A DNA stretch of 64,000 nt, taken from positions 62,001 through 126,000 of the forward strand of contig JBMNFR010000016.1 of the NCBI GenBank assembly GCA_050949415.1, in the 5' to 3' direction. The position numbers were made by a program, and so were the translations under genes. Below the pieces are notes generated by a model that was not told where the DNA came from, ran no database searches, and saw only the letters and a program-made list of their open reading frames with translations. Positions 1 through 10,689 of the stretch are shown one piece after another. The stretch is from JAAZKI01 sp012799905 (lineage in GTDB: Bacteria > Verrucomicrobiota > Lentisphaeria > Oligosphaerales > Oligosphaeraceae). The stretch's first letter is position 1. The number at the start of each line of letters is the position of its first letter.

Positions 1-469
<469 letters not shown>

Positions 470-481
470 AGTAGTCACCTC

Positions 482-1534
482 TTATTTGCCTGCGACGGCC
501 TTGATTTTGTTCATCACCTGGTCAAGTGTGACGAGGTTTCCGCCAAGTCGGTTGACCAGTTCGACGGGCCGGCGGCAAGAGATGGCGAGCCGGAGGTCAT
601 CGGCAAGCTGTCCATTGCTCATTTCGACGGCGATGAAGGTGACGTTTTTGTCGGCCAAGGCGTTGATTTGTTTTTTGGGGAAGGGGAACAGGGTTTGGGG
701 GCGGAAGAGGCCGACTTTCAGGCCTTGACGGCGTGCGTTGTCCATGGCGGTCTTGGCGATTCTGGAGCTGATGCCATAGGCCACCAGGATGATGTCGGCG
801 TCATCGGTGTTTTGTTGTTCGCAGCGTGTCTCGGTGCGTTCGATGTCAGCGTACTTCACTTGCAGACGGTTATTGAAATCTTCCAGCTGGGCAAAGTCGA
901 GGAAGATGCTGGTGACCAGGTTTTGCCTGGTTTCGGCGTTGCCGTTGACGGCCCAGGTTTTGTCGATGACCGGTGCGACGGCCTTTTCCGGGAATGTGAA
1001 CGGCTCGATCATTTGACCGAGGACGCCGTCAGCCAGGACATAGACGGGGCTGCGCCATTTGAAGGCCAGTTCAAAAGCGAGCATGGTGTAGTCGCACATT
1101 TCCTGGACTGAGTTTGGGGCGAGGACGATACTTTTGTAGTTGCCGTGGCCGCCGCCTTTGACCACTTGGTTGTAGTCGGACTGTTCCGGGCCGATATTGC
1201 CGAGGCCGGGGCCGGCGCGCATGATGTCAACGATGACGGCTGGCAGTTCTGCTCCAGCCATGTAGGAGACGCCTTCCTGCATTAGGCTGATGCCGGGGCC
1301 GGACGAGGCGGTGAAGACGCGGTGCCCAGCAGCAGCAGCGCCATAGCACATGTTGATGGAGGCTTCTTCCGATTCTGCCTGCAAGAATTTGCGTCCTAAC
1401 TGCGGGTAGAGGCGGGAGGCCTCATGGAGGATTTCGCTAGCCGGTGTGATCGGATAGCCGAAGAAGCAGTCGGAGCCGGCATAGAGCGCGCCGATCACCA
1501 CTGCCGTATTGCCTTTGATGAGTTTTGTTGCCAT
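482..1534 (-). CDS. vorB: 2-oxoacid:ferredoxin oxidoreductase alpha subunit (VorB type)
   Basis: This 350-aa protein is the pyrimidine-binding alpha subunit of a ferredoxin-linked 2-oxoacid oxidoreductase. The N-terminus carries GNTAVVIGALYAGSDCFFGYPITPASEI, typical of the family (shown by the YPITPASE core), followed by AESEEASI and SSGPGISLM in the first domain and IMRAGPGLGNIGPEQSD near residue 110. Length and motifs match the standalone VorB subunits of 3-methyl-2-oxobutanoate (2-oxoisovalerate) oxidoreductase rather than the longer KorA fusions. It sits between a small 2x[4Fe-4S] ferredoxin-like subunit upstream and the TPP subunit downstream, all on the minus strand, which is the usual VOR operon order. 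Substrate is inferred from family; the KorA alternative remains possible. Confidence 0.88.
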   Translation of the reverse strand: MATKLIKGNTAVVIGALYAGSDCFFGYPITPASEILHEASRLYPQLGRKFLQAESEEASINMCYGAAAAGHRVFTASSGPGISLMQEGVSYMAGAELPAVIVDIMRAGPGLGNIGPEQSDYNQVVKGGGHGNYKSIVLAPNSVQEMCDYTMLAFELAFKWRSPVYVLADGVLGQMIEPFTFPEKAVAPVIDKTWAVNGNAETRQNLVTSIFLDFAQLEDFNNRLQVKYADIERTETRCEQQNTDDADIILVAYGISSRIAKTAMDNARRQGLKVGLFRPQTLFPFPKKQINALADKNVTFIAVEMSNGQLADDLRLAISCRRPVELVNRLGGNLVTLDQVMNKIKAVAGK

Positions 1535-1583
1535 GTTATGAGCCCAATGCTAATTGAAATTGCGGACAATCGGTGGAGAAAAA

Positions 1584-1820
1584 TCAGGACTTTTTCAGTG
1601 GGATGCGGATTTCGATCGCGTGCGGTTCCGGGCAGGTATAGAAGCAGTTTGCACAACCAATGCAGCCCTCGCCGAGGTAGACGGCGGCGTGATAGCCGCG
1701 CTCATTGAGGGTGTCGCCGATGGCGAGGACCTTTTTGGGGCAGGCGTCAACGCAGCGGCCGCAGGATTTGCATTCGAGCTGATTGATGATGGGATAAGGC
1801 TTGGTTTTATCAATGTCCAT
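1584..1820 (-). CDS. 4Fe-4S ferredoxin-like delta subunit of the oxidoreductase
   Basis: A 78-aa protein with two cluster motifs, CKSCGRCVDACP (about residues 17-28) and CIGCANCFYTCP (about 53-64), so it should carry two [4Fe-4S] clusters and pass electrons from the TPP centre to soluble ferredoxin. The first ATG of the open frame lies further upstream at 1895, but the ATG at 1820-1818 is preferred because AGGAGA lies about 10 bases upstream of it and the protein then starts MDIDKTKPYP, like other VOR delta subunits. It is first in the operon, 49 bp before the alpha subunit. Confidence 0.9.
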   Translation of the reverse strand: MDIDKTKPYPIINQLECKSCGRCVDACPKKVLAIGDTLNERGYHAAVYLGEGCIGCANCFYTCPEPHAIEIRIPLKKS

Positions 1821-2365
1821 GATGTCATGGTCTCCTATGGGTGACCGTCCAGTAAAACCGAACGGCGGCAATTGCCAAGTCTGAACAAAAGACATGACAA
1901 TGCCGCTTTGAGGGGGAAAAAACAGAACATATTACTATAGCACAAGCCGGCTATTTGAAAAATCGGCAAGCGTTAAAAAGGGGGTGGATAGTGGATTTTT
2001 TGTAATCGGTCACTCATTGATATCTCGGAAATCTGATGAGCAGCGGTCTCAGGAAAGGGGCGAGGGGCGAGGGGCGAGAGTGAGTTTGGACTACACTGGC
2101 CGCCATGTCCACACCGTCCATATCTTTTTGCGCCGTAGGCACTTAACCATGCTTAGCCGCAGGCTTTAGCCTGGGGGGAGGCATACCCCAGAACTGGCGC
2201 CTTGTAGAGGCGCTACAGAAGACTGACCCATAGTGGATTTTTTTGCAAGTGTAATTTTGCCGGCAGTTGTGTGCCGATAGCCTCTTGCGTTTTGCCAAGG
2301 GCGAGAACCCAATGTTTTTTATCTGCAGTATGGTGTTGTTTTGTGTTCCAGCGGTCGGGGTGGGC
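1821..2365. repeat. Intergenic region with mosaic repeat modules
   Basis: No gene is supported in these 545 bases. It contains a module at about 2003-2055 (TCACTCATTGATAT through CAGGAAAGGGGCGAG), a short GGGGCGA heptamer run (2056-2080), then a module at about 2083-2220 containing TTGGACTACACTGG, the TCCACACCGTCCATATC stretch, and the palindrome CAGGCT-TT-AGCCTG at 2160-2173. Both modules recur in reverse orientation at 32227-32290 and 34165-34330. The upstream part (1895-1990) is AT-richer and may hold the promoter of the ferredoxin-oxidoreductase operon, but I cannot place one with confidence. Confidence 0.75.
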
Positions 2366-5300
2366 TCACGGCCTCTGCTTCAGAGCTGGTGACGTTCCTT
2401 GGCTCAGCTGGTAATTTTCGCGATAGGTTTGCGATTGACCGGGTGCGATAGTGACGGGCAGATAAATCCACTCTTGGGTGGAGACCGTCTGGTAGTTGTA
2501 GAGGTAGTACGCCGCGAGGCCCTGCGGGTCGGGCGTCAAGCCGACATGGAGATTGCTGCCGGTGAAGTCGACATAGGCAGGCCCGGGCAGGGCTCTGACA
2601 TCGGCCAGGCCGCGACGGGGATTGCCGATGTCCTCTGGTTTGGCGGCATTGCTCAGCACGAAGGTTGAGTCTTGCTTGCGGTCAGCGAGCTGGAAGCCCT
2701 TTTCGGTCGGGAATCGGACGTCGCCATCCAGGAGGGTGTTGGCGAGATTGCCGGGATTGAGGATGTTTCTGGTCCAGAAGGCGATGTGCAGTGGTTCCTG
2801 GCCGGTATTGGTGAGCTTGTAGTCGACGCGGAAAGATGTGCCTTCCGCCGGGACAGTGAAGGTTTTGTCGAGTTGTAGGGTGACAGCGTCGAAGACTCTG
2901 CGGAGGGTGACGATGGCAGTTTGGTCGCGCAGGGTGCTTTCCAGCACTTGGCAGGGGAGTTTGGCAGAGGCGTCGGAGCGGGCGGCTTTGGGCGTCCAGA
3001 GGCGACTTTCAGCGATGATTTGGCCGCGGCTGTAGTCAGGGCAGAGGCGGATGTCGGCGGCTTGCCAGTCAAGGATGCCGCCGCCGCGTTCGGCGTCGAT
3101 GATCAGCTTTTGGTTTGGGGTGATCATAGCCAGTTCGAGGATGCCGTCGCTGTCATGGTCAGTGAAGGCCAGTTCGAGGCTGCCGTCTTTTTGGGGCTTG
3201 AAGGCGCTCTGTTTTGGGCCGCCGGTGAAGGCGTCGGCATCGCGCCGGAAGGCTGCTTTGATGTCCTCCTGGCTGGGCGCTGGGGTGAAGTCGGCTGTAT
3301 TATCGGCGTCATTGGTCACTTCGAGCAGGCGGGCGTCGCGAGGCGGCACTGGGACGAGCAGGGTAGTGGCGCCGGCTGGGACGGCGAAGACGGTTTTCGT
3401 GATTCTATCGCGGATGACGGCCTTGGCCCAGGCCGGGTCAAGGGCGATTTCGACGTAGGCGGTCAGTTCTGTGTGATGGTTGAGCAGTGAAATCAGCCGG
3501 TTTTGGCCGAGCTCGCGGGTGTTGTGCCGGAAGAATTGCTCCCAGCGCGGATAGTTGAGGATCATCTCCTTGCCGCCAGCCTGGGTGGTGGCGGTACGGA
3601 AGGGCTTGGCGGTCACGGTCGGGCCTGGGATGAGTTTGCCGTCGAGGCAATAGTCTTCCACGGCGGCGATTTCCGCCATGACCTGGTCGGCTGCCAGGTA
3701 GAACATGCCGTCAAGGCGCTCGCCGGGATAGATGGCCACGCCAGGGCAGCCGGTGACAGCGGCGTTCAGGCACATCATGCGAAAGCGCGGCGGGGTGAGT
3801 ACTTCGTCTTTAGTCAGGTACGACCCAGCCCCGTCAACAGCGACCATCGGATAGTACGGCTTGGTCAGCGTGTCCAGGCCAATGCGCATCATGTCAAACG
3901 CTGTGGCGTCCAAGATGTGATAGTAGCTGGCCAGGTGCATGCCCTGGTATTTTTCATTGAGCAGAGCGTCTTTAGCAATGGCGTAGAAGCGGTTTTTGTA
4001 GTCTGGTTTAGTGTAGTCGACGACGTAGTTGTAGTCGCCGATGAGCAGGAAAGGGAAATGCTTTCTTGCCACATCATAGACCATTTTGACTTTTCCCATG
4101 GCATTGTCAACGCGGAAATCGCGCCATTGTTCAGCGTATTGTTGCTTGATGGCGGCAGCGTCAGGCACCTGGTTCGAGTCCGATTCGGCGTGCGAAGTTG
4201 GTTCGGCAGCGGTCGCAGAAGCACCAGTCCATGGGTGCCCAGTCTTCGCTGTCCATGATAAGCACGTCGCCTGGTTGCGGATTGCGGCGTTGGATGCCCT
4301 CCAGGATCAAGGCGTCGCGTCGCCCGGCGAAGGCCGGGTCGTTGACCATGTATTCAGGGCACAGGCGGTCGATTTCCTTGCCAGTGACATCGATGACGCG
4401 GACGTTTTTCTCGTCTTTGGGGATGTATCTGTCCGAGAGGGAGCCTCCCAGCATGAAATGCCAGCCGCGCTCGGCGAGCATGGCGCAGATTTCCTGGTTG
4501 CGTGGATTATTGCCATAGCGGATACACCAGTTGTAGCCGGCCTCTTCGATGCAGCGGAGCGACGCGAGCAGCACATCGTCGCGGCTGAAGGCCAGGTCTT
4601 CATAGTTCCAGCGGAAGAACTTAAAGCGCTTTGGGTTTGGGGTTTTTGGCATTGGCGGCAGGATATTGAGCAGGAATGATTCCTCCACATCGGCCTGGCC
4701 GTCGTTTTCCAGGTGCCAGAAGACCAGGTGGCCATTTTTGACGGCGTCAGGCGTCTCTGGCATCAGGCCCAGGACAACGCGGCGCTGGTAGGCGAATCCG
4801 TCCGGCTTGGCCAGGCGCATTCCTCTTGGGTTTTCGATTCGCCAGCGGCGGTAGTCGCCTTCTGGTCGGGTCAGGGGCTGGCTGGTAAAGGGTTCCGCGC
4901 GCCATTGGGAGGGATGGCTTGCGAAAGCGTCAGCCAGGCGGACGTTTGCTGGCAGGTCGATGAGCAGGGCCGGCTTGACCAGGCGTGAGCCTTTGCCCTT
5001 GAAATGGAAGGTCAGCTTGGTTGGGCTGTCGGCAAAGGTATTGAATTGCGGCGGTCCTTCCAGTTGTTCTGGCGAGGTGCAGACCGGGAACACTTTTGCT
5101 TCGATTATGCGTTCGCGGAGTCGGAGTGCTTTGGCGTTGTCCGTTCCTGGCAGGATGACGGCGCTGGCGAACCAGGCTGTGCCGGCCCCGGTGTTCAGGA
5201 GCAGGATATTCGCCAGGCGAGCTGTTGGCGGGATGACGAACGTGTTGTCCAGCGTGAACCAACTTTCCTTGGCGACCCCCGGAGCCAGGATTTCGCCGAG

Positions 5301-6204
5301 GCTTTTGCCGTTGGCATCCAGGCATTCCAGGCCGATGACCGCTTCGCCAGCGCCGGCAGTTTTTGCTTCTACCAGCAGTCGGACGATTTTTTGTTTGGCG
5401 TAGGCTTCTGGCAACGGCACGGTCAGTCCGGATTTGGCGGCGCCGGCAGTCCATTGCTGGCGGACGGCAGTGCGGCCGTCAAGCGTTTCAATGCTGACTG
5501 CGGAGACGTTTTCATTGCCGTGGTATTTCTTTTCCAGCCAGGTGCCCGGCAGTCCTGTGCGTGGATTGACTTCGCCGGTGAAGTCAATCCGGGTGGACGC
5601 ATCTTGTCCGGTCTCTGGCGCTGTGCATCAGCAGTTGCGCCGCGTCAATCCACAGTGCGCCGATTCCGCTCATCCGGAACGAGAATGTAATGGCGGTGGT
5701 GCCTGGATTGAATTCCATGTCATGGGTGACTGTCTTCCAGTCAAAGGTTCCGCGATGATTGCCGGTGTTCACCCATTGGGCGCGGGCTTTGTCCTGGTTG
5801 GTGGTCGAGATTACCAGGAAGGCGACGCCTTTAGTCACCTCGTGAGCATAGAGGCGGCAGGAGATTTTGCCTTTGACCGGAGTCGCCAGCGGCTCGGCGA
5901 GCTTGATGGTCTGGGTGAGGGTGGCAGGGCTCGGGCCGGCCTGGGTGATGTCGAATTTAACTGACCTCTAGTGCCGCTGGCTGCCAAGCGGTCGTCTATG
6001 GATATGGCGCCTTGAGCTGCCGCAGGCAGGTTGCCGCGTTCCAGCCTCGCGCAAAGCCGGTTTTGCTGTCGACTTCTTCAAAGTCAGGATTGACCAGAGC
6101 GATGTCAGCGGCGGTTAGAGAATGGCCGGCGATTGTCGCCGCCAGCAGGCATATTGTCAGTAGGGAATTGCCAAATAGGCGGAAACCGGGAGGAAAAGGC
6201 GCAT
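2366..6204 (-). pseudogene. Large secreted glycoside-hydrolase-like protein, broken by about five frameshifts
   Basis: One long secreted protein (about 1,250 aa if intact) is spread over several frames. From the 5' end: a signal-peptide start MRLFLPVSAYLAI at 6204, continued after a shift by LLTICLLAATIAGHSLTAAD; an N-terminal segment with NPDFEEVDSKTGFARGWN; then shifts near 6000 and 5965; a segment with KGKISCRLYAHEV and a carbohydrate-binding-like beta domain; a shift near 5600-5640; the central part 5580-4161 ending CFCDRCRTNFARRIGLE; a shift near 4165-4185; and a 600-residue C-terminal part starting PDAAAIKQQYAEQWRDFR. The CFCDRCR motif next to an EQW..DFR helix is familiar from TIM-barrel glycosidase-like proteins of PVC bacteria. 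Each join reads on sensibly in the next frame, so single-base indels are the simplest reading. Either true decay or sequence error; substrate unknown. Confidence 0.75.
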
Positions 6205-6312
6205 TGCATGGGGTTTCTCGCTGATGTTGAGGTTGAAGTTAGAACGCCTCTATCGAAAGCTTGAGCCGCAGATGCCGCAGATTATCAAGGCGCGCAAACA
6301 AGACAGGGCAGA

Positions 6313-7169
6313 TTATTCTGCCTGGGCGACTTTGAAGTGGCGTCGTCGGAACAGGCTGATGAGGCTGCCGCGTCCGACCAGATGGCCAGCTCCGACGGCG
6401 ACGAAGACGCGGTGGCCTTGGCTCGTTCAGGCGTTCCAGCTGCGAGAACCAGGCGTCATTGCGGTTTTTCAGCATGCGTTCCTCGCTGGCCGGGGTGGTC
6501 GGCAAAACTGTGGCTGATGAGGCGTGCCAGGGGTGCGGCAGCGCCTTGGCGCCACAGCGTGAGCAAATGGCGTGAGAAGTCCGGCATGGCTTCCAATTCA
6601 TCCAGCAGGTTGAGGATGAGCGCCTCGTCGGATTCGGCGCTGATGGAAGCGAGCAGGGCAAGTTGCTGCTCCGGGGTTTCCAGGCAGTGGATTGCTTTGT
6701 TTTCGGCGGTCGCCCGCGAAAACAGGTAGGTGTCGAGTCCGAGGGCGGAAGCCAGGCCGTTTCGGCGCAGTGCGGCTGAGGTCAGGGTGGAGGAGCAGTA
6801 CCAGGGTGTGAGCGTGCTGAGCAGGGATGGGGAATATCCCAGGCTGGCGGCGGCGGTCTGCAAGCGCTGCCAGGTGTCGGCTGACAGTTTGTTGGGCAGT
6901 GATTCATTCGGGGGCAGGGCGCCCCGCGCCTGGATTGACGCTGCAAAGGCCGGCGAGGACACTTGCCGCAAGTCAGTTTCAAATGCAGCTATATCGGCGG
7001 CGGCATAGGCGTTTTCGACCGATGGCGGCAGCGGATACATGTCAGGCACGCCGAAATGGAGCACTCCGAAGAAGGCGACCGGCGGAGCGCCGGGCCGTGT
7101 CGCCGTCCAGAGCATTGGGCGGGACGGCGGCGGGTCGCTGTCGGGAGTATTGGCCGGGGCGTTTTCCAT
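6313..7169 (-). pseudogene. TraB/GumN family protein, two frameshifts
   Basis: The N-terminal part (from MENAPANTPDS) contains AFFGVLHFGVPDMYPLPP and ETDLRQVSS, and further on LETPEQQLALLAS, matching the TraB/GumN fold, a divergent metalloprotease-like family of unclear function. The reading frame then shifts near 6480 to give EERMLKNRNDAWFSQLERLNE, and again near 6430 to give VFVAVGAGHLVGRGSLISLF, which is the conserved C-terminal GxGHL signature of the family. So the whole domain is present but in three frames. The chosen start at 7169 has no good ribosome binding site; earlier in-frame starts exist up to 7283. It is directly downstream of a likewise broken isomerase gene. Indels may be assembly errors. 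Confidence 0.75.
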
Positions 7170-7204
7170 GCTGTTGAGGTTGTCAGACGTCGTTAGATTG
7201 GGGT

Positions 7205-8012
7205 TCAGACAAAGCGTCTGAAGAAGGCGGCTTCCTGCTGGGCAAAGGCATCGAATTCTTCTTTTGGCACGCCGTATTCGCAATGGATGCTCACGGGGCC
7301 TTGGAAATTGAATTGTCGGAGGACTTCGAAGACTTGGGTCCAGTTGACCATGCCTTGGCCAGCCGGAGTCAAGTGTCGTGATGCCTTGCCGTGGCCGTTG
7401 ATTTCTTCGCGGGTGATGATCATGTCTTTGACCGCGACGATGCTGAGCCAGGGCTTGAGCATTTTGGCAGCCATGGCAAAATCTTCGCCTTCGACGCGGA
7501 GGTGGCCAGGGTCGATGTATGCGCCGAAATATTCAGGGTCAAGGCCTTGCAGCAGATGTGCCATGGCTGCGCCGTTCAGGCCGATGTTTTTGTTGCTGTG
7601 AGTATGATAGCAGATTTTGATGTTGTACTTGCGGGCGAGCGGCCCCCAGGAGAGGATGGCAGCGCGGGTGCGGGCCAGTTCAGTGGCATAGTCCATCGTG
7701 TCAGGATTGAATGGGAAGTAGCCGAGTTTGAGCAGTCTCACGTTGGCGGCGTCCATGGCGGCGAGCAGGGGTTCTGTGCCTGGCTGGTCAGGGCGCAGAA
7801 GAGAGCCTTCGCCAGTGACCATGCCGACATCAAGGCCGTTGTCCCGGAGAATGCTTAACAGCGGAAAGGAGTTTTTCCGGGTGTTCGGGATCGACAGGGT
7901 GGCCTTTGCGGACGCAGAGGTCAAAGCCGTCCAGCTGCCATTGCCGGCCGACCTGGGCCAATTCTTCGATGGAGCGCTGTGGCATCAGCTTGGTGAACAT
8001 GAGAAGTTTCAT
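7205..8012 (-). pseudogene. Sugar phosphate isomerase/epimerase-like TIM barrel, one frameshift
   Basis: The start MKLLMFTKLMPQRSIEELAQ at 8012 reads to DPEHPEKLL, after which the sequence continues in another frame from about 7850 with LRDNGLDVGMVTGEG through to the stop at 7205. The joined protein is about 268 aa and has xylose-isomerase-like TIM-barrel features: YHTHSNKN (metal-site histidines), YIDPGHL, VAVKDMI and IHCEYG. This family interconverts or dehydrates sugars and inositols with a divalent metal. A Gfo/Idh/MocA dehydrogenase is its usual partner but none is adjacent here. Function and substrate are unknown. The frameshift is in the segment encoding HPEKLLS/FPLLSIL, where both frames look locally plausible. 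Confidence 0.8.
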
Positions 8013-8629
8013 GGAGACACACCGGTTTGCTATGGATTAAGGGATGGCATATAGGCCGCAAAGGGCGGCCATAAATAAGGATAAAGAATAATATATCCCT
8101 GGAAAAAATATTGCACCGGGGTATTGTTGTTTTATCCGCAGATGACGCAGATGACGCATATTTTTTTAGGGCGTGTTGTATGGGGAAACGAGACGTGCTG
8201 CGGCAGAAATGCTAAAGGCGCGAAACATACGGCAAACTAAAGTTTGAACTACGTACGGCAAACTAAAGTTTGAACTACGTACGGCAAACTAAAGTTTGAA
8301 CTACGTGCTCCTGCATGCGAGAGATGTATGGCAGGCTGAAGCCTGCGGGACGTACAGCAAACTAAAGTTTGAACTACGTACAGCAAACTAAAGTTTGAAC
8401 TACGTACAGCAAACTAAAGTTTGAACTACGTGCTCCTGCAAGCGAGGTACATACGGCATGCTGAAGCTGAACTACGTACGGCAGCCACCGTCCATAACAT
8501 CCAATGCCGCGGCGTTGGTCTCAGTGTTGTTTGCAAACATTCCTGGTCGAGAGTAATGTATGCCTGCTGTTTTCCGAAAGAGTTTTTAATTGGACAAACC
8601 TTTCCATAGCTATTGGGGCGCACGACACG
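8013..8629. repeat. 617-bp gene-free region holding a palindromic repeat array
   Basis: No gene is supported here. From 8080 to 8170 there is AT-rich DNA with a TCCGCAGATGACGCAGATGA motif (8132-8155) of the type scattered elsewhere in the window. From about 8222 to 8490 there is a two-level array described separately. From 8490 to 8629 I see no structure; the promoter of the downstream carboxypeptidase gene must lie here. Confidence 0.8.
8222..8470. repeat. Two triplets of a 26-bp palindromic repeat
   Basis: The 14-bp palindrome CAAACT-AA-AGTTTG starts at 8233, 8259, 8285, 8358, 8384 and 8410, exactly 26 bp apart within each triplet. Each is embedded in ACGTAC(G/A)G ... AACTACGT. The triplets are followed by GTGCTCCTGCATGCGAG and GTGCTCCTGCAAGCGAG respectively, giving a higher-order unit of 125 bp. 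Between the triplets lies the related palindrome CAGGCT-GA-AGCCTG at 8332-8345. There are no unique spacers, so this is not a CRISPR array; it resembles REP/BIME-type elements. Confidence 0.92.
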
Positions 8630-9562
8630 ATGAATAACATAGGCTGGCAGAATCCGTTCAGCGGGATATTTCATGTTATTGGGTTGTGGGCGGCGTCGGG
8701 TCGGGCGGATGCGGCGCGGGTGGCGGTTGGCACAGAACGGCTGCGCGACTGGGGGGTGGAGGTGGTCGTTCCGCAGTTGCCTGGCGAACCGCGGCGTTAT
8801 CTGGCCGCGGCGGATGAGGTGCGCCTTGCTCATTTGCACGAACTCCTGGGCAACCGCCGGGTGGAGGCGATTTTGGCTGTGCGGGGTGGCTTTGGAGTGA
8901 CGAGGCTGCTGGATGACATCGACTGGGACGCTGTCCGGCAACGCAATTTACCGGCTATTGGCTACAGTGATTTTACCGGCTTTCTGCTGGCTGCCTGGAA
9001 ACAAGGCTGTCAGCGCCTGGTGCATGGCCCCATGCTCTGCCCAGATTTGAGCCGGAAGCCGCTGACGCCGGAGGAAGCCGCTGGCGCCCAGGCAGCCATG
9101 CAGTCGCTGACAGCATGCTTGCGCGGCGATGAGCGGCTGCTGCCGTTGTCAGCATCGCCAATCGTCTTGCGACCTGGCCAGGCGCGCGGGCCGCTGGTTC
9201 CGGCGAATCTGTCGCTGTTGACGGCTCTCTTGGGGACGGCGCATTGGCCTGAGTTGGACGGATGCATTCTCGTGCTTGAGGATGTCAACGAGGCAGCGCA
9301 TCGGGTGGACAGGATGCTGACGCAGCTGCGTTCGGCCGGCGTCCTGCGCGGTCTGGCAGGACTGGCTTTTGGGCAGTTCACGGCTGGCGAAGACAGCGAA
9401 TATCTGCCTGAAGTGCTGGCCGATTTTGCCGACGCAGTGCCGGGACCGGTGCTGGCTGACCTTCCCTTTGGCCATGTGGCGCATACAATCAGCCTGCCAG
9501 TAGGCGCACTTGCGACCATCGACACAACCGCAGCGCCAGCGAGTCGCCTGCAACGCGGATAA
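8630..9562 (+). CDS. LD-carboxypeptidase (peptidase family S66)
   Basis: A 310-aa muramoyltetrapeptide carboxypeptidase-type serine peptidase, which trims the terminal D-amino acid from peptidoglycan tetrapeptides during wall recycling. The S66 triad can be placed: nucleophile Ser113 in IGYSDFTG, Glu217 in LVLEDVNE and His285 in GHVAHTISLPVG. RGGFG near residue 85 and the final DLPFGHV block are also family hallmarks. The ATG at 8630 is chosen because the homology begins soon after with VIGLWAASGR; the open frame extends upstream to 8504 but is not family-like there. The length is normal. There is no signal peptide, so it should act in the cytoplasm. Neighbours give no pathway link. Confidence 0.88.
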   Translation: MNNIGWQNPFSGIFHVIGLWAASGRADAARVAVGTERLRDWGVEVVVPQLPGEPRRYLAAADEVRLAHLHELLGNRRVEAILAVRGGFGVTRLLDDIDWDAVRQRNLPAIGYSDFTGFLLAAWKQGCQRLVHGPMLCPDLSRKPLTPEEAAGAQAAMQSLTACLRGDERLLPLSASPIVLRPGQARGPLVPANLSLLTALLGTAHWPELDGCILVLEDVNEAAHRVDRMLTQLRSAGVLRGLAGLAFGQFTAGEDSEYLPEVLADFADAVPGPVLADLPFGHVAHTISLPVGALATIDTTAAPASRLQRG

Positions 9563-9638
9563 GACGCCATATCCGGCTGGAAGCTGCGTGCCCGAGGTCG
9601 GCGACGCGCGGCCATTGGCTCGGTGCTGGGGTTTTCCG

Positions 9639-10664
9639 TCAAGGGCACGATTTGCGAATGATCAATTCGTGCCGGAGATGGAGTTTGCGCGGAGGGGTTC
9701 TTTTCTTGTTGGCGATGCGGTGGGTGAGCAACTCCCAGATTTGCGCGGCGAAAAAGTCATTGCCCAGCCCCATGGTCGTGAGCGGCGGCGTGAAGTATTG
9801 TCCGATTTCGATATTATCGAAACTGGCGACCGCCACGTCAGCCGGGACTTGGAAGCCGTGTTCGCGGAGCGTGCTGATGATGCCTATGGCGAGCAAGTCA
9901 TTGGAGGCGATGATGCCCTGGGGCGGCTGTTTGTGCCTGGCGAGGAAACTCTTCATTGCCTTGGCTGCCGCTGTCAGGGCGCTGTCGGTGATTTTGACTG
10001 GCCAGAGTTTGGCTTGTTTTTTCATTCCGCGCTCGGTCATCGCCTGGAGATAGCCTTGCGACCGCTCGTCGGAAAAGCCGGTTTCCGGGTGTTTGGGGAA
10101 AAAGCCGACCGGGACGATTCCCTGGTCGAGCATATGGCAGGTCAGGCGGTGGCAGCTGTCGCGGAAGTCGATGAAGGCGTAGTCAGCCAGAGTTGTTTCA
10201 GGGGAGCCGAAGATGGTCACAGGCAGGGAGGTTCGTTCGCAGTCAGCGAGGATTTTGCCGATTGGCTGGTCGTCAAGCGGCCCGGCCAGATAACCAAGCA
10301 CCAGCCCATCAACGCCGCGGGACAGCAGGTCGGAAATGGTATCGAGGTCTTTACGGGTTTGATGAAGCGATATGCCGGCGCTGATGAGGCGGTACCCGTC
10401 CTGTTCCGCCAGTTGGCGGAGGCGTTCGCAGAAGTCCATGCGCACCGGATTGTTGAGTTCAGTGACGGCGACGCCGATGGTGAACGATTGCTTCAGCACC
10501 AGGCTGCGAGCATTCATGTTGGGGCGATAGCCGAGTTCCTGGGCAACGGCTTTAACGCGGCGTCGGGTGTCAATGGCGATATCGTCCTTGTCCCGCAACG
10601 CCCTGGAAACAGAGTTGACGGAAAGTCCGACCCGTGCTGCAATGTCTTTTAAGGTCACAGGCAT
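9639..10664 (-). CDS. LacI family transcriptional regulator
   Basis: A 341-aa repressor-type regulator. The N-terminal helix-turn-helix and hinge are clear: TLKDIAARVGLSVNSVSRAL (residues 4-23), then ELGYRPNMNARSLV. The remainder is a periplasmic-binding-protein-like ligand domain with LSRGVDGLVLGYL, a GYLQAM block and GIIASNDLLAIGIISTLREHG and VPADVAVASFDNIEIG near the C-terminus. It lies 25 bp downstream of an SGNH hydrolase gene on the same strand and is probably co-transcribed with it, so it may regulate sugar ester or polysaccharide use. The ligand is not predictable. Confidence 0.93.
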   Translation of the reverse strand: MPVTLKDIAARVGLSVNSVSRALRDKDDIAIDTRRRVKAVAQELGYRPNMNARSLVLKQSFTIGVAVTELNNPVRMDFCERLRQLAEQDGYRLISAGISLHQTRKDLDTISDLLSRGVDGLVLGYLAGPLDDQPIGKILADCERTSLPVTIFGSPETTLADYAFIDFRDSCHRLTCHMLDQGIVPVGFFPKHPETGFSDERSQGYLQAMTERGMKKQAKLWPVKITDSALTAAAKAMKSFLARHKQPPQGIIASNDLLAIGIISTLREHGFQVPADVAVASFDNIEIGQYFTPPLTTMGLGNDFFAAQIWELLTHRIANKKRTPPRKLHLRHELIIRKSCP

Positions 10665-10689
10665 GGCATTTTCTCCTGGCAGAGCCGTT

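Noticed and set aside
4161..5420. Separate intact 419-aa gene
   Set aside because: Its start is internal to a beta domain, its end stops at CFCDRCRTNFARRIGLEPGA and the next frame continues the same family, so it is a fragment of the broken gene 2366-6204.
8222..8470. Possible CRISPR array
   Set aside because: The repeats are 26 bp apart and directly adjacent with identical flanks; there are no unique 30-40 bp spacers and no cas genes.
9510..10652. About 380-codon plus-strand frame
   Set aside because: Antisense to the LacI regulator, which has an unmistakable helix-turn-helix.
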